38,482 bases of DNA, from assembly GCA_017936125.1 (NCBI GenBank), contig JAGBGE010000033.1, forward strand, positions 1 through 38,482. The letters run 5' to 3'. Positions 1-6,899 of the stretch are shown here, in pieces. Every line of letters begins with the position of its first letter. Positions within the stretch are counted from its first letter, which is position 1. Source of the stretch: Clostridia bacterium. GTDB taxonomy: Bacteria > Bacillota_A > Clostridia > Oscillospirales > CAG-272. The notes under the pieces were generated by a model that worked only from the letters and a program-made list of their open reading frames with translations, did not search any database and was not told the origin of the DNA. The position numbers and the translations under genes are program-made.

Positions 1-10
1 AAAGAAAAAC

Positions 11-37
11 AGACCATCATTCGATGGTCTGTTTTTT
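11..37. terminator. Rho-independent terminator, first repeat unit
   Basis: An 8-bp perfect stem (11-18 with 23-30) and a 4-nt loop are followed by GTTTTTT on the plus strand. On the minus strand an interrupted T run (complement of 1-9) follows, so this copy may work in both directions. It probably ends whatever gene lies left of the window. Confidence 0.75.
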
Positions 38-190
38 CTTTCCTTTGGCGGCGCAACTGCGGATTCTCGCACAGCTCTTGCCTTTAGGCAAGAATCGGGT
101 TCGCATACCCCGACCATAGATCTGCAAGCTCGCTTGCAAGTCGCAGGGCGTGGGTATCTTCGCTTCTAGCGAATACCCTAGTTCTAATCC

Positions 191-217
191 AGACCATCAT
201 TCGATGGTCTGTTTTTT
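191..217 (+). terminator. Rho-independent terminator, second repeat unit
   Basis: The same 8-bp stem and 4-nt loop followed by GTTTTTT. Unlike the first copy it lacks an A tract on its left side, so it should act only on plus-strand transcription. Confidence 0.65.
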
Positions 218-488
218 CTTTCCTTTGGCGGCGCAACTGCGGATTCTCGCACAGCTCTTGCCTTTAGGCAAGAATCGGGTTCGCATACCCCGACCGTAGA
301 TCTGCAAGCTCGCTTGAAAGGCGCAGGGCGTGGGCATCTTCGCTTCTAGCGAATACCCTGGTTTCACCCTCTCCGTCTGCCTTTCGGCAGCCACCCCTCC
401 CATAGCGAGAGCCCTTTCCTTTGCGGTACGTTTTCGATAGGAGAAGCGCTACTTTACAATACATTTGTATTTTTACTCCCCAAAGCCC

Positions 489-522
489 TTGATTTTTTCG
501 GGAAAGTGTGATATGCTATTAT
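489..522 (+). promoter_or_regulatory. Probable promoter of the DtxR-like gene
   Basis: An extended -10 (TGC-TATTAT, 514-522) lies 29 bp before the start codon. The only -35-like hexamer, TTGATT at 489-494, is 17 bp from an alternative weaker -10 (TATGCT, 512-517). The exact element is uncertain. No clear metal-regulator palindrome was found over it. Confidence 0.35.
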
Positions 523-551
523 AAAATCATTTTTTAGAGAAAGGAGAAGCT

Positions 552-914
552 ATGAATTTACAGGAATCCGGCGAGATGTACCTCGAAACGATACTTATAC
601 TTACAGAGAAAAATCCGAACGTGCGCTCTATCGACGTTTGTGAGCATATGGGCTTCTCCAAGCCTAGCGTCAGCCGCGCTATCGGTCTGCTGAAAAACGG
701 TGGGTACGTCACCGTAGACAAAGACGGTTATCTCTCGCTCACCGAGCTTGGTAGCGAGGTCGCGCACAAGATGTATGACCGACATAAGCTGCTGACCGAC
801 TTCTTAACCTCGCTTGGAGTTTCTCCCGAGGTTGCGTCGAGCGACGCCTGCAAGATTGAGCATCACATAAGTGACGAATCCTTTGAAGCAATAAGAAAAT
901 CTATAAATAAATAA
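552..914 (+). CDS. DtxR-family metal-dependent transcriptional regulator (iron-type ligands, no SH3 domain)
   Basis: A 120-residue winged-helix repressor of the DtxR/MntR family, expected to bind operators when loaded with divalent metal. Residues 1-62 form the DNA-binding domain, with the recognition helix near SKPSVSRAIGLL. Residues 65-115 form the dimerisation/metal domain. By my alignment the site-2 ligands match DtxR/IdeR (Met9, Cys100, Glu103, His104, and His78 for site 1) rather than the MntR set, which points to iron. The chain stops where classical DtxR continues into its C-terminal SH3-like domain, as in MntR-sized members. The start is fixed by AAAGGAG eight bases upstream. The gene stands alone with its own terminator, so its targets are not evident here. 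Confidence 0.85.
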   Translation: MNLQESGEMYLETILILTEKNPNVRSIDVCEHMGFSKPSVSRAIGLLKNGGYVTVDKDGYLSLTELGSEVAHKMYDRHKLLTDFLTSLGVSPEVASSDACKIEHHISDESFEAIRKSINK

Positions 915-921
915 ATAGTTC

Positions 922-970
922 CAAAAAAGCCGTGCTTTGTAATCTTTTGTTTGCAAAAGCAGGCTTTTTT
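922..970 (+). terminator. Terminator of the DtxR-like gene
   Basis: AAAAAAGCC (923-931) pairs with GGCTTTTTT (962-970), extended by TGCTTT with AAAGCA across one bulge, and ends in a T6 run. The rest of the gap to 1068 is AT-rich with no gene seen. Confidence 0.75.
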
Positions 971-1068
971 GCGTTTTTATTGAAGATTTTCCCTTTTCTT
1001 GCATCTTTTTTTAGCGAAATTGTTTTGAGCCGCGCAATATTCGGTTTTATTTTTTTGTTTTTTTGCTC

Positions 1069-1119
1069 AAAATCACTTTACAAACGCTTATTTTTTTGAT
1101 ATAATGTTAAAGTGATTTT
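1069..1119 (+). promoter_or_regulatory. Promoter bracketed by a perfect 12-bp inverted repeat
   Basis: TTTACA (1077-1082), a 17-bp spacer and TATAAT (1100-1105) form a near-consensus sigma-A promoter. The arms AAAATCACTTTA (1069-1080) and TAAAGTGATTTT (1108-1119) are exact reverse complements 27 bp apart. The left arm overlaps the -35 box. The right arm covers the expected transcription start, so the repeat acts as DNA (operator) and not as an RNA hairpin. Confidence 0.8.
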
Positions 1120-1148
1120 TTTAATTCAACCAAAGGAGTTGATGTATT

Positions 1149-2342
1149 ATGGGCCGTATGGTCGGCACAGTTTCGAGAGGCGTTAGAGCGCCAATTATAC
1201 GCAGCGGAGATAACATCGCAGAGATCGTTACCGCATCGGTCATTGAGGCAGCGAAAAGCGAGGGCTATGAGATACGCGACCGCGACATAGTTGCTATGAC
1301 TGAGGCTATCGTAGCCAGAGCGCAGGGCAACTACGCAAGCGTTGACGATATAGCCAATGACGTGAGAGCGAAGTTCCCCTCGGGCGAGGTCGGAGTTATC
1401 TTCCCCATTCTCAGCCGCAACCGCTTTGCTATATGCCTCAGAGGTATAGCAAGGGGTGTTAAAAAGGTAGTGCTTATGCTTTCCTATCCTTCCGATGAGG
1501 TAGGCAACCATCTTGTCAGCCTCGACAAGCTCGACGAGGCAGGAATCAACCCCTACTGTGACGTGCTTGATATCAAGAGATACCGCGAGCTTTTCGGCTA
1601 CGAGAAGCACCGCTTCACAGGCGTTGATTACGTTGAATATTACGAGAGCATTATTACAGGTGAGGGCGCGGAGTGCGAGATTGTTTTCGCCAACGATGCT
1701 CGCGCGGTGCTTGACTATACCAAGTGCGTGCTCAACTGCGATATTCATACCCGCGCGCGCACCAAGCGCATTCTTAAGGCAGCGGGCGCTGAAACTGTCT
1801 TTGGACTTGACGAGATTCTCGCAGAATCGGTGAACGGCTCGGGATATAACGAGCATTACGGTCTGCTCGGCTCAAACAAGGCGACCGAGGACAAGGTTAA
1901 GCTCTTCCCCCGCGAGTGTCAGACGGCGGTTGACGATATTCAGAAGAAGATTTTTGACGCAACCGGCAAGACGGTTGAGGTTATGGTATACGGCGACGGC
2001 GCTTTCAAGGACCCTATCGGTAAGATATGGGAGCTCGCTGACCCGGTAGTTTCACCTGCCTACACCAGCGGTCTCGAAGGCACTCCCAACGAGCTGAAGC
2101 TCAAGTACCTTGCTGACAACGATTTCGCATCACTCTCAGGTGATGAGCTCAAGGAGGCTATCAAGCAGGAGATTGTCAAGAAGGACGCTGACCTCGTCGG
2201 CAAGATGGTATCCGAGGGCACAACCCCCAGACGCCTCACCGACCTTATCGGCTCACTCTGCGACCTGACCTCAGGCTCGGGCGACAAGGGTACTCCCATC
2301 GTGTATATCCAGGGTTATTTTGATAATTATACAACTGAATAA
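1149..2342 (+). CDS. Coenzyme F420-0:L-glutamate ligase-like (CofE/FbiB family) protein
   Basis: A 397-residue protein that I place in the F420-0:gamma-glutamyl ligase family (Pfam F420_ligase, PF01996). The N-terminal half has the family's typical opening (about residues 10-60: a base-contacting arginine-rich start, then GDNIAEIV and EAIVARAQGNYAS). The C-terminal half has the conserved segments GDGAFKDPIGKIWELADP and SGLEGTPNELKLKYLADN (about residues 280-320). Characterised members add glutamate to F420-0 using GTP. Gut Clostridia are not known to make F420 and no other F420 gene is present here, so the substrate is unknown. Its length exceeds the roughly 250-residue archaeal CofE. RBS AAAGGAG lies 10 bases before the ATG. 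It is monocistronic with a strong, specifically decorated promoter. Confidence 0.8.
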   Translation: MGRMVGTVSRGVRAPIIRSGDNIAEIVTASVIEAAKSEGYEIRDRDIVAMTEAIVARAQGNYASVDDIANDVRAKFPSGEVGVIFPILSRNRFAICLRGIARGVKKVVLMLSYPSDEVGNHLVSLDKLDEAGINPYCDVLDIKRYRELFGYEKHRFTGVDYVEYYESIITGEGAECEIVFANDARAVLDYTKCVLNCDIHTRARTKRILKAAGAETVFGLDEILAESVNGSGYNEHYGLLGSNKATEDKVKLFPRECQTAVDDIQKKIFDATGKTVEVMVYGDGAFKDPIGKIWELADPVVSPAYTSGLEGTPNELKLKYLADNDFASLSGDELKEAIKQEIVKKDADLVGKMVSEGTTPRRLTDLIGSLCDLTSGSGDKGTPIVYIQGYFDNYTTE

Positions 2343-2345
2343 TAG

Positions 2346-2380
2346 TAAAAAAGCAATCTGCCTCGGCAGATTGCTTTTTG
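2346..2380. terminator. Bidirectional terminator between convergent genes
   Basis: AAGCAATCTGCC (2351-2362) pairs perfectly with GGCAGATTGCTT (2365-2376). There are T tracts on both strands, so it can end the CofE-like gene (+) and the trk-nudix operon (-). Confidence 0.9.
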
Positions 2381-2465
2381 TTTCTTATGCGAAGCATATA
2401 ACGAATTGCCGATGCTTTCATCGGCAATATATCGATCACTCAGTAAATATCGCCTAATAATTTTC

Positions 2466-3011
2466 TTATCTGCTTCTCAAAATCTCATCGGCTTTGAGGA
2501 CTGCTATCTGCGTTTTGGCATCGGCAATCTCACCGTTCATCACCATTTGCTTTAGCTCCGCGAGAGAGATATACTCAACGTCAAGGAATTCGTCCTCGTC
2601 AAGCTCGCGCTCTCCAAAGGTCAGCTCCTCGGCAAGATACAGGTGTATCACCTCGCTGAGAATCGCAGACGAAGGAATGATTTTGCCAAGATAGGTTATC
2701 TTCCCTGCCAGAGCGCCAGTTTCCTCACGGAGCTCACGCTTCGCCGCCTCGAGCGGAATCTCGTCGGTCGAGTCAAGCTTGCCGGCAGGAATTTCCAGCA
2801 CTACTCTAGAGTGAGGATAGCGATATTGCCTCTCCATTACTACGCGTCCGTCGGGAAGCAGTGGCAGAATCGCCACCGCACCGTTGTGCAGACAGACCTC
2901 GCGAGTGGCGAGCTTGCCGTTCGGAAGCTCTACCACGTCACGCACGACGTGCATAACGTTGCCCTCGAATATTTCCTCTCTTGATATATATTTTTCTTCG
3001 AGATTCTTCAT
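2466..3011 (-). CDS. Nudix hydrolase, ADP-ribose pyrophosphatase type
   Basis: A 181-residue Nudix protein. The Nudix box runs from Gly77 to Gly99 (GKLDS...REETG), ending in the diagnostic RELREETG at 92-99. It has one residue more than the textbook spacing between the first Gly and the REXXEE core. The beta strand before it (RQYRYPHSRVVLEIPAGKL) is characteristic of the ADP-ribose pyrophosphatase (NudF/YqkG) group, which hydrolyses ADP-ribose to AMP and ribose-5-phosphate in the cytosol. It is the last gene of the trkA-trkH-eamA-nudix operon and starts 15 bases after the EamA gene. The substrate is inferred by subgroup; other nucleoside-diphosphate compounds are possible. Confidence 0.88.
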   Translation of the reverse strand: MKNLEEKYISREEIFEGNVMHVVRDVVELPNGKLATREVCLHNGAVAILPLLPDGRVVMERQYRYPHSRVVLEIPAGKLDSTDEIPLEAAKRELREETGALAGKITYLGKIIPSSAILSEVIHLYLAEELTFGERELDEDEFLDVEYISLAELKQMVMNGEIADAKTQIAVLKADEILRSR

Positions 3012-3026
3012 ATTTACTCCAAAATG

Positions 3027-3959
3027 TTACGTATTGTTGACATCTTTTGACATTTTAGCAAAAATCGCTTTGAAATCAAGCTGTGAAAGTACGACTGCAA
3101 GGAAAACTATAACGCAGCCGAAGTACTCTCTCTTGGTCATAGTTTCGCCAAGGAATAACGCACCGCCGATAACTCCAAACACCGATTCGAGCGAGAGGAG
3201 AATCGAGGCGACGGTCGGGTCGCAGTCCTTCTGACCCACTATCTGCAAGGTGTACGCAATACCGCTCGAGCCAATGGCGAGATAGAGAATAGCAGGGAAT
3301 CTATCGAGGATAAGCGAGGTGTTAATCGGCAGCTCGAAGATGAGCGCAAGCACCGCGTTGACCACAAATGCCGTCGCGAACTGCACGAGCGACATTCGCA
3401 CGCCGTCGCATCCCGGTGAAAGTCGGTCTATCGCTATTATATGCAGAGCGAAAATTAAGGCGCAAATCAAGACGAGCAGGTCGGAGAAAATGAGCGTCGT
3501 GCCCGGCTTGATGCAGAGGAAATAAAAGCCGATAACTGCTATAACCACACTGATATATACGTTTACGGGCGGTCTTTTGCCAAAGAAAAGCGAGATTACC
3601 GGCACTATAACCACGTAGAGAGCGGTGATAAACGCCGCTTTACCCGCATCTGTGCCCTCGCCGAGTCCTGTCTGCTGGAATGCCGAGGCGGTCGCAAGGA
3701 TAATACCCGCGACGATACCGCCGATAATCTCTGCCCTCTTGATGTCGGGACGCTTTCGGTCGGTCAGAATGCGTCTGCCGTTCTTCGTAAATTTGTCTAA
3801 AAGGGGTATCACCGCCATAAGAAACAGCACGGCGATAATGCTTCTGAGCGCTCCGAGTGTGAAGGCGGGCAGGTCTGACGCTGCCTTCTGCGCCGCAAAG
3901 GCAAAGCCCCAGAGCATAGTCGCTATAATAAATAAAATCGGGGATATATATTTTTTCAT
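3027..3959 (-). CDS. EamA/DMT-family transporter
   Basis: A 310-residue integral membrane protein with about ten hydrophobic segments arranged as two EamA repeats (about residues 5-160 and 165-300). The drug/metabolite transporter family exports amino acids, metabolites or drugs; the substrate cannot be read from sequence. Typical features are the N-terminal MLWGFAFAAQKAA motif and the second-repeat GSSGIAYTLQIVGQKDCDPT segment followed by SLESVFGVIGG. The gene sits 3 bases after trkH and 15 before the Nudix gene, so it is co-transcribed with potassium uptake. No direct functional tie to potassium is known to me. Confidence 0.9.
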   Translation of the reverse strand: MKKYISPILFIIATMLWGFAFAAQKAASDLPAFTLGALRSIIAVLFLMAVIPLLDKFTKNGRRILTDRKRPDIKRAEIIGGIVAGIILATASAFQQTGLGEGTDAGKAAFITALYVVIVPVISLFFGKRPPVNVYISVVIAVIGFYFLCIKPGTTLIFSDLLVLICALIFALHIIAIDRLSPGCDGVRMSLVQFATAFVVNAVLALIFELPINTSLILDRFPAILYLAIGSSGIAYTLQIVGQKDCDPTVASILLSLESVFGVIGGALFLGETMTKREYFGCVIVFLAVVLSQLDFKAIFAKMSKDVNNT

Positions 3960-3962
3960 TGT

Positions 3963-5399
3963 TTAAGATTTCTTCCAGGTCGCAGGGCTGAAGAGTATGA
4001 GCATCGGGAAGAGCTCGAGTCTGCCTGCTATCATATTAAAGGTCAGAACAAGCTTCGAGAGCGAGGAAAAATCAGCGAAATTCGCAGCAGGTCCAACGCC
4101 CGAAAGACCGGGACCTATGTTGTTGATGGTCGCTGCCACCGCGGTGAAATTCGTGACCAGATCTCGCCCGTCAATAGTGATCAGCAGCAGCGAAACGATA
4201 AATACGAGCATATAGCAGGAAATATAAGCGTTAACAGAGCGAATGACCTCGCGGTCAACCGGACGCTTGTCAATGGTTATCTTCTTGACCTGCTTGGGAT
4301 GAATCAGAGTGTTTATCTCTCTTGCAAAGCCCTTAAAGAGTATAAGAAGCCTCGACACCTTGATGCCGCCGCCCGTGCTGCCCGCGCACGCGCCAACGAA
4401 CATAACGAGAACGAGCATCGTTTTGGCAAGAGAAGGCCAGAGGTCGAAATTCTCTGTCGCAAAGCCCGTGGTCGAAATAATCGAGGAAACCGAGAACGCA
4501 GCGTGACGCAGCGCCTCGCCGATGCTACCGTAGCTTTCATAAATATTAAAGGTTACAATAGCTATCGCGCCCGCAACGATGAGCAAAAACGTGCGCACCT
4601 CGGAGTTGAAGGCGTCACGGAATTTGAGTCGCAGGGCAAGGTAATATGAGTTGAAATTGATGGAGAAAACGAGCATAAATACGGTAACTATTATCTGCTG
4701 CGCTGCCGAAAACGTGGCAAGGCTGTCGTTTTTAACTCCGAAGCCGCCGGTGCCCGCAGTAGCGAATGCAGTATTTATCGCATCGAAAACGCTCATTCCT
4801 GAAAACAGGAGAATAATGCACTGCAAAGCCGTCAGGGCGAAATATATCGCGTAAAGTATAAGAGCTGTGTGCTTGACTCTCGGAACGAGCTTCGACACCT
4901 CGGGACCGGGTGACTCCGCGCGCATAATATGCATATTCTGACCGCCTCCGAGCGGCAGGAACGCCATAATAAATACAAGCACGCCCATACCGCCAATCCA
5001 GTGCGAGAAGCTGCGCCACATAAGTATGCACCTCGGCAAATCCTCAACGGTACGGAAAATGCTCGAGCCCGTCGTGGTAAAGCCCGACACAATCTCAAAG
5101 AGCGCGTCTATGAAGTTCATACCGGGAATGGCAAACATAAAGGGCAAAGCGCCGAAAATACTGATAACTATCCAGGAGAGCGCAACGATAACGAAGCCCT
5201 CCTTCGAGTAAATCGTAGTTTTCGCGGGCTTTTTCATTATAAGCAGACCGCCAACGGCAAGGCAAATGAGCGCAGACCATAAGAATGACAGCCCCGCGCG
5301 CTCGAGATAGCAGAGCGCCGTCAGCATAGGCACGACGAAGAATGCCGCCTCAAAGACGAGCAGCCAGCCGAGCGTATATTTTATCATTTTGAAATTCAT
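3963..5399 (-). CDS. trkH: TrkH/KtrB-family potassium channel subunit
   Basis: A 478-residue membrane protein of the Trk/Ktr/HKT superfamily, the potassium-translocating subunit. The four pore-loop repeats that form the selectivity filter are visible as TTTGSSIF, TAGTGGFG, STTGFA and GSTGGGIK. Hydrophobic pairs M1/M2 surround each. It partners the cytosolic RCK protein encoded immediately upstream (10 bases away), giving a gated potassium uptake system in the cytoplasmic membrane. Length and pore motifs are complete. TrkH and KtrB cannot be separated with certainty by eye; the full-length, two-RCK TrkA partner argues for the Trk type. Confidence 0.93.
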   Translation of the reverse strand: MNFKMIKYTLGWLLVFEAAFFVVPMLTALCYLERAGLSFLWSALICLAVGGLLIMKKPAKTTIYSKEGFVIVALSWIVISIFGALPFMFAIPGMNFIDALFEIVSGFTTTGSSIFRTVEDLPRCILMWRSFSHWIGGMGVLVFIMAFLPLGGGQNMHIMRAESPGPEVSKLVPRVKHTALILYAIYFALTALQCIILLFSGMSVFDAINTAFATAGTGGFGVKNDSLATFSAAQQIIVTVFMLVFSINFNSYYLALRLKFRDAFNSEVRTFLLIVAGAIAIVTFNIYESYGSIGEALRHAAFSVSSIISTTGFATENFDLWPSLAKTMLVLVMFVGACAGSTGGGIKVSRLLILFKGFAREINTLIHPKQVKKITIDKRPVDREVIRSVNAYISCYMLVFIVSLLLITIDGRDLVTNFTAVAATINNIGPGLSGVGPAANFADFSSLSKLVLTFNMIAGRLELFPMLILFSPATWKKS

Positions 5400-5409
5400 T
5401 TAATGCTCC

Positions 5410-6765
5410 TTACTTAAGGACGTCCGTAACGTCGTTCAATAGGATACCCTTGGTTACGATAACGACAGAGTCGCGAGGCTCGATAACCGTCTGACCTCTC
5501 GGGGATATCTGCTGATTGCCACGTCTGATGGTCGCGATAAGCACGCCGGGCTTGAACTCAAGCTGCATAAGCGGCTTGCCGACAATGGGCGATCCCTCGA
5601 GAACGGTGAACTCGGCAGCCTCAACCTTGCCATTGATAAGGTTATAAAGAGTTTCTATGTTGCTGCTACTGGAGTTATTCATAGCTCTTACGTAGCTGAT
5701 GATTATATCAGCCGTGATATTCTTCGGGTGTACTATCGAGTCGAGATCGAGCTGGCTGGTAATATTGTCATACTCAATGCGGTTGACCTTGGTGATAACC
5801 TTGCGGCTGCCCGCCTTCTTTGCGAAGATGGAGAGAAGAATATTCTCCTCGTCGAGTCCCGTGAGAGCAACGAAGCTGGATGCCGTGCCGATGCCCTCCT
5901 CACGCAGAATATCCTCGTCAGATGGGTTGCCGTTAATGATAGTCGCGTGCTCGAATTCCGAGGCAAGCTCGTCACATCTCTCGGCGCTTTTCTCAATAAT
6001 TTTGACCGAAATTCCCGAGCGAAGAAGTATATCGGTAAGGTAGTAGGAAATTGCTCCGCCACCGACGATTATAGTATCCTTGATAGGCTGCATCTTGTAG
6101 CCTATCTTCGAGAAGAAGTCCTTTGCGCTGGCAGGTGATGCGATAATCGAGATAACGTCACGCTCGGCAAAGACGAAATTACCGTTTGCAATAAACGCGT
6201 CGTCGTCACGCTCAATGGTGCAGAAGGTGACGTCGGTCTTGAATTTCATTGCCACGTCCTTGACGGACATACCCGCGATTTTGCTGCCCTCGGGAAGCTT
6301 GAAGGTGAGAAGCTCAACTCGTCCCTTCGAGAATGTATCAATCTTGATAGCCGAGGGAAAGTTGAGAATTCTCGCGATCTCTCTCGCCGCCGCAAGCTCG
6401 GGGTTGATAACCATAGAAAGACCTAGCTCGTCCTTGAAATAAGACGCGTCTATATTATAATCGGGGTTCTTGAGTCTTGCGATAGTGCGGCAGTTCGCCG
6501 ACTTCTTGGCAACAAGACAGCAGAGCAAATTCGTTTCGTCATTACCCGTAACGGCAATAAGCAGATCGGTAGAATCAACTCCTGCCTCAATCTGAGTGCT
6601 GCGGCAAGCGCCGTTGCCGATAACGCCCATTATATCGTATTTATTGGCAATAGCCTTAACCTTATCGGCATTCTCGTCAACTATGGTGACGTTGTTGCCC
6701 TCCTTGTTAAGCTGCGCGGCAAGCGCTTCGCCTACCTTACCGCTGCCAACTATAATAATATTCAT
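5410..6765 (-). CDS. trkA: Trk system potassium uptake regulator TrkA
   Basis: A 451-residue cytosolic regulator made of two RCK units. RCK_N-1 begins MNIIIVGSGKVGEALA (GxGxxG nucleotide-binding loop, residues 7-12). RCK_C-1 covers about 135-215. The second RCK_N starts near residue 228 (DTIIVGGGAISYYL), with RCK_C-2 about 370-451. The family binds NAD(H)/ATP-type nucleotides and gates TrkH; the C-terminal RCK_C domains of related proteins bind c-di-AMP. It is the first gene of the four-gene operon, with its own strong promoter upstream and RBS GAGGTGG seven bases or so from the ATG. Confidence 0.94.
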   Translation of the reverse strand: MNIIIVGSGKVGEALAAQLNKEGNNVTIVDENADKVKAIANKYDIMGVIGNGACRSTQIEAGVDSTDLLIAVTGNDETNLLCCLVAKKSANCRTIARLKNPDYNIDASYFKDELGLSMVINPELAAAREIARILNFPSAIKIDTFSKGRVELLTFKLPEGSKIAGMSVKDVAMKFKTDVTFCTIERDDDAFIANGNFVFAERDVISIIASPASAKDFFSKIGYKMQPIKDTIIVGGGAISYYLTDILLRSGISVKIIEKSAERCDELASEFEHATIINGNPSDEDILREEGIGTASSFVALTGLDEENILLSIFAKKAGSRKVITKVNRIEYDNITSQLDLDSIVHPKNITADIIISYVRAMNNSSSSNIETLYNLINGKVEAAEFTVLEGSPIVGKPLMQLEFKPGVLIATIRRGNQQISPRGQTVIEPRDSVVIVTKGILLNDVTDVLK

Positions 6766-6811
6766 ATTTCCACCTCTGTTTTTTTACCGTAATCATAATT
6801 TCGCAATATAT

Positions 6812-6839
6812 ATTATACAACATTAAAATATTTTGTCAA
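6812..6839 (-). promoter_or_regulatory. Sigma-A-type promoter of the trk operon
   Basis: On the minus strand TTGACA (6834-6839), a 16-bp spacer and TATAAT (6812-6817). The expected leader is about 40 nt, too short for a potassium/c-di-AMP riboswitch. Confidence 0.8.
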
Positions 6840-6860
6840 GTTTATTTATTTTTAACGCGT

Positions 6861-6888
6861 AAAAAAGCGGAGAGCCGAAGCTCTCCGC
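6861..6888 (-). terminator. Terminator of the choloylglycine-hydrolase-like gene
   Basis: On the minus strand GCGGAGAGC pairs with GCTCTCCGC around a TTCG tetraloop and is followed by a T6 run (complement of 6861-6866). Confidence 0.9.
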
Positions 6889-6899
6889 CTAAGCGGTTT

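Larger units (their letters stand above)
11..360. repeat. Tandem pair of a 180-bp structured repeat
   Basis: Bases 11-180 recur at 191-360 with a period of exactly 180 bp and only five mismatches (pairs 116/296, 137/317, 141/321, 155/335, 180/360). Each unit begins with a terminator hairpin (AGACCATC-ATTC-GATGGTCT) and then holds further small hairpins: CTTGCC-TTTA-GGCAAG, GCAAGC-TC-GCTTGC and a GGGTAT/ATACCC stem. A related hairpin, CTGCC-TTTC-GGCAG, follows at 377-390. On the minus strand the units stay in one reading frame, interrupted by a TGA inside each terminator loop. Spurious short proteins of this kind are familiar from clostridial genomes. Three of the four mismatches inside the frame change the amino acid, so I read it as a noncoding repetitive element rather than a gene. 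The remaining stretch to 551 holds no gene. Confidence 0.85.

Noticed and set aside
197..464. Short minus-strand open frames in the 180-bp repeat
   Set aside because: They cross a transcription terminator, lack a ribosome binding site, and most unit differences inside the frame change the amino acid.
1107..1856. 249-codon open frame opposite the CofE-like gene
   Set aside because: It is antisense to a gene with clear family motifs, has no ribosome binding site, and follows from the codon bias of the sense strand.
6766..6811. c-di-AMP or potassium riboswitch before trkA
   Set aside because: The predicted leader is only about 40 nt and shows no paired structure.
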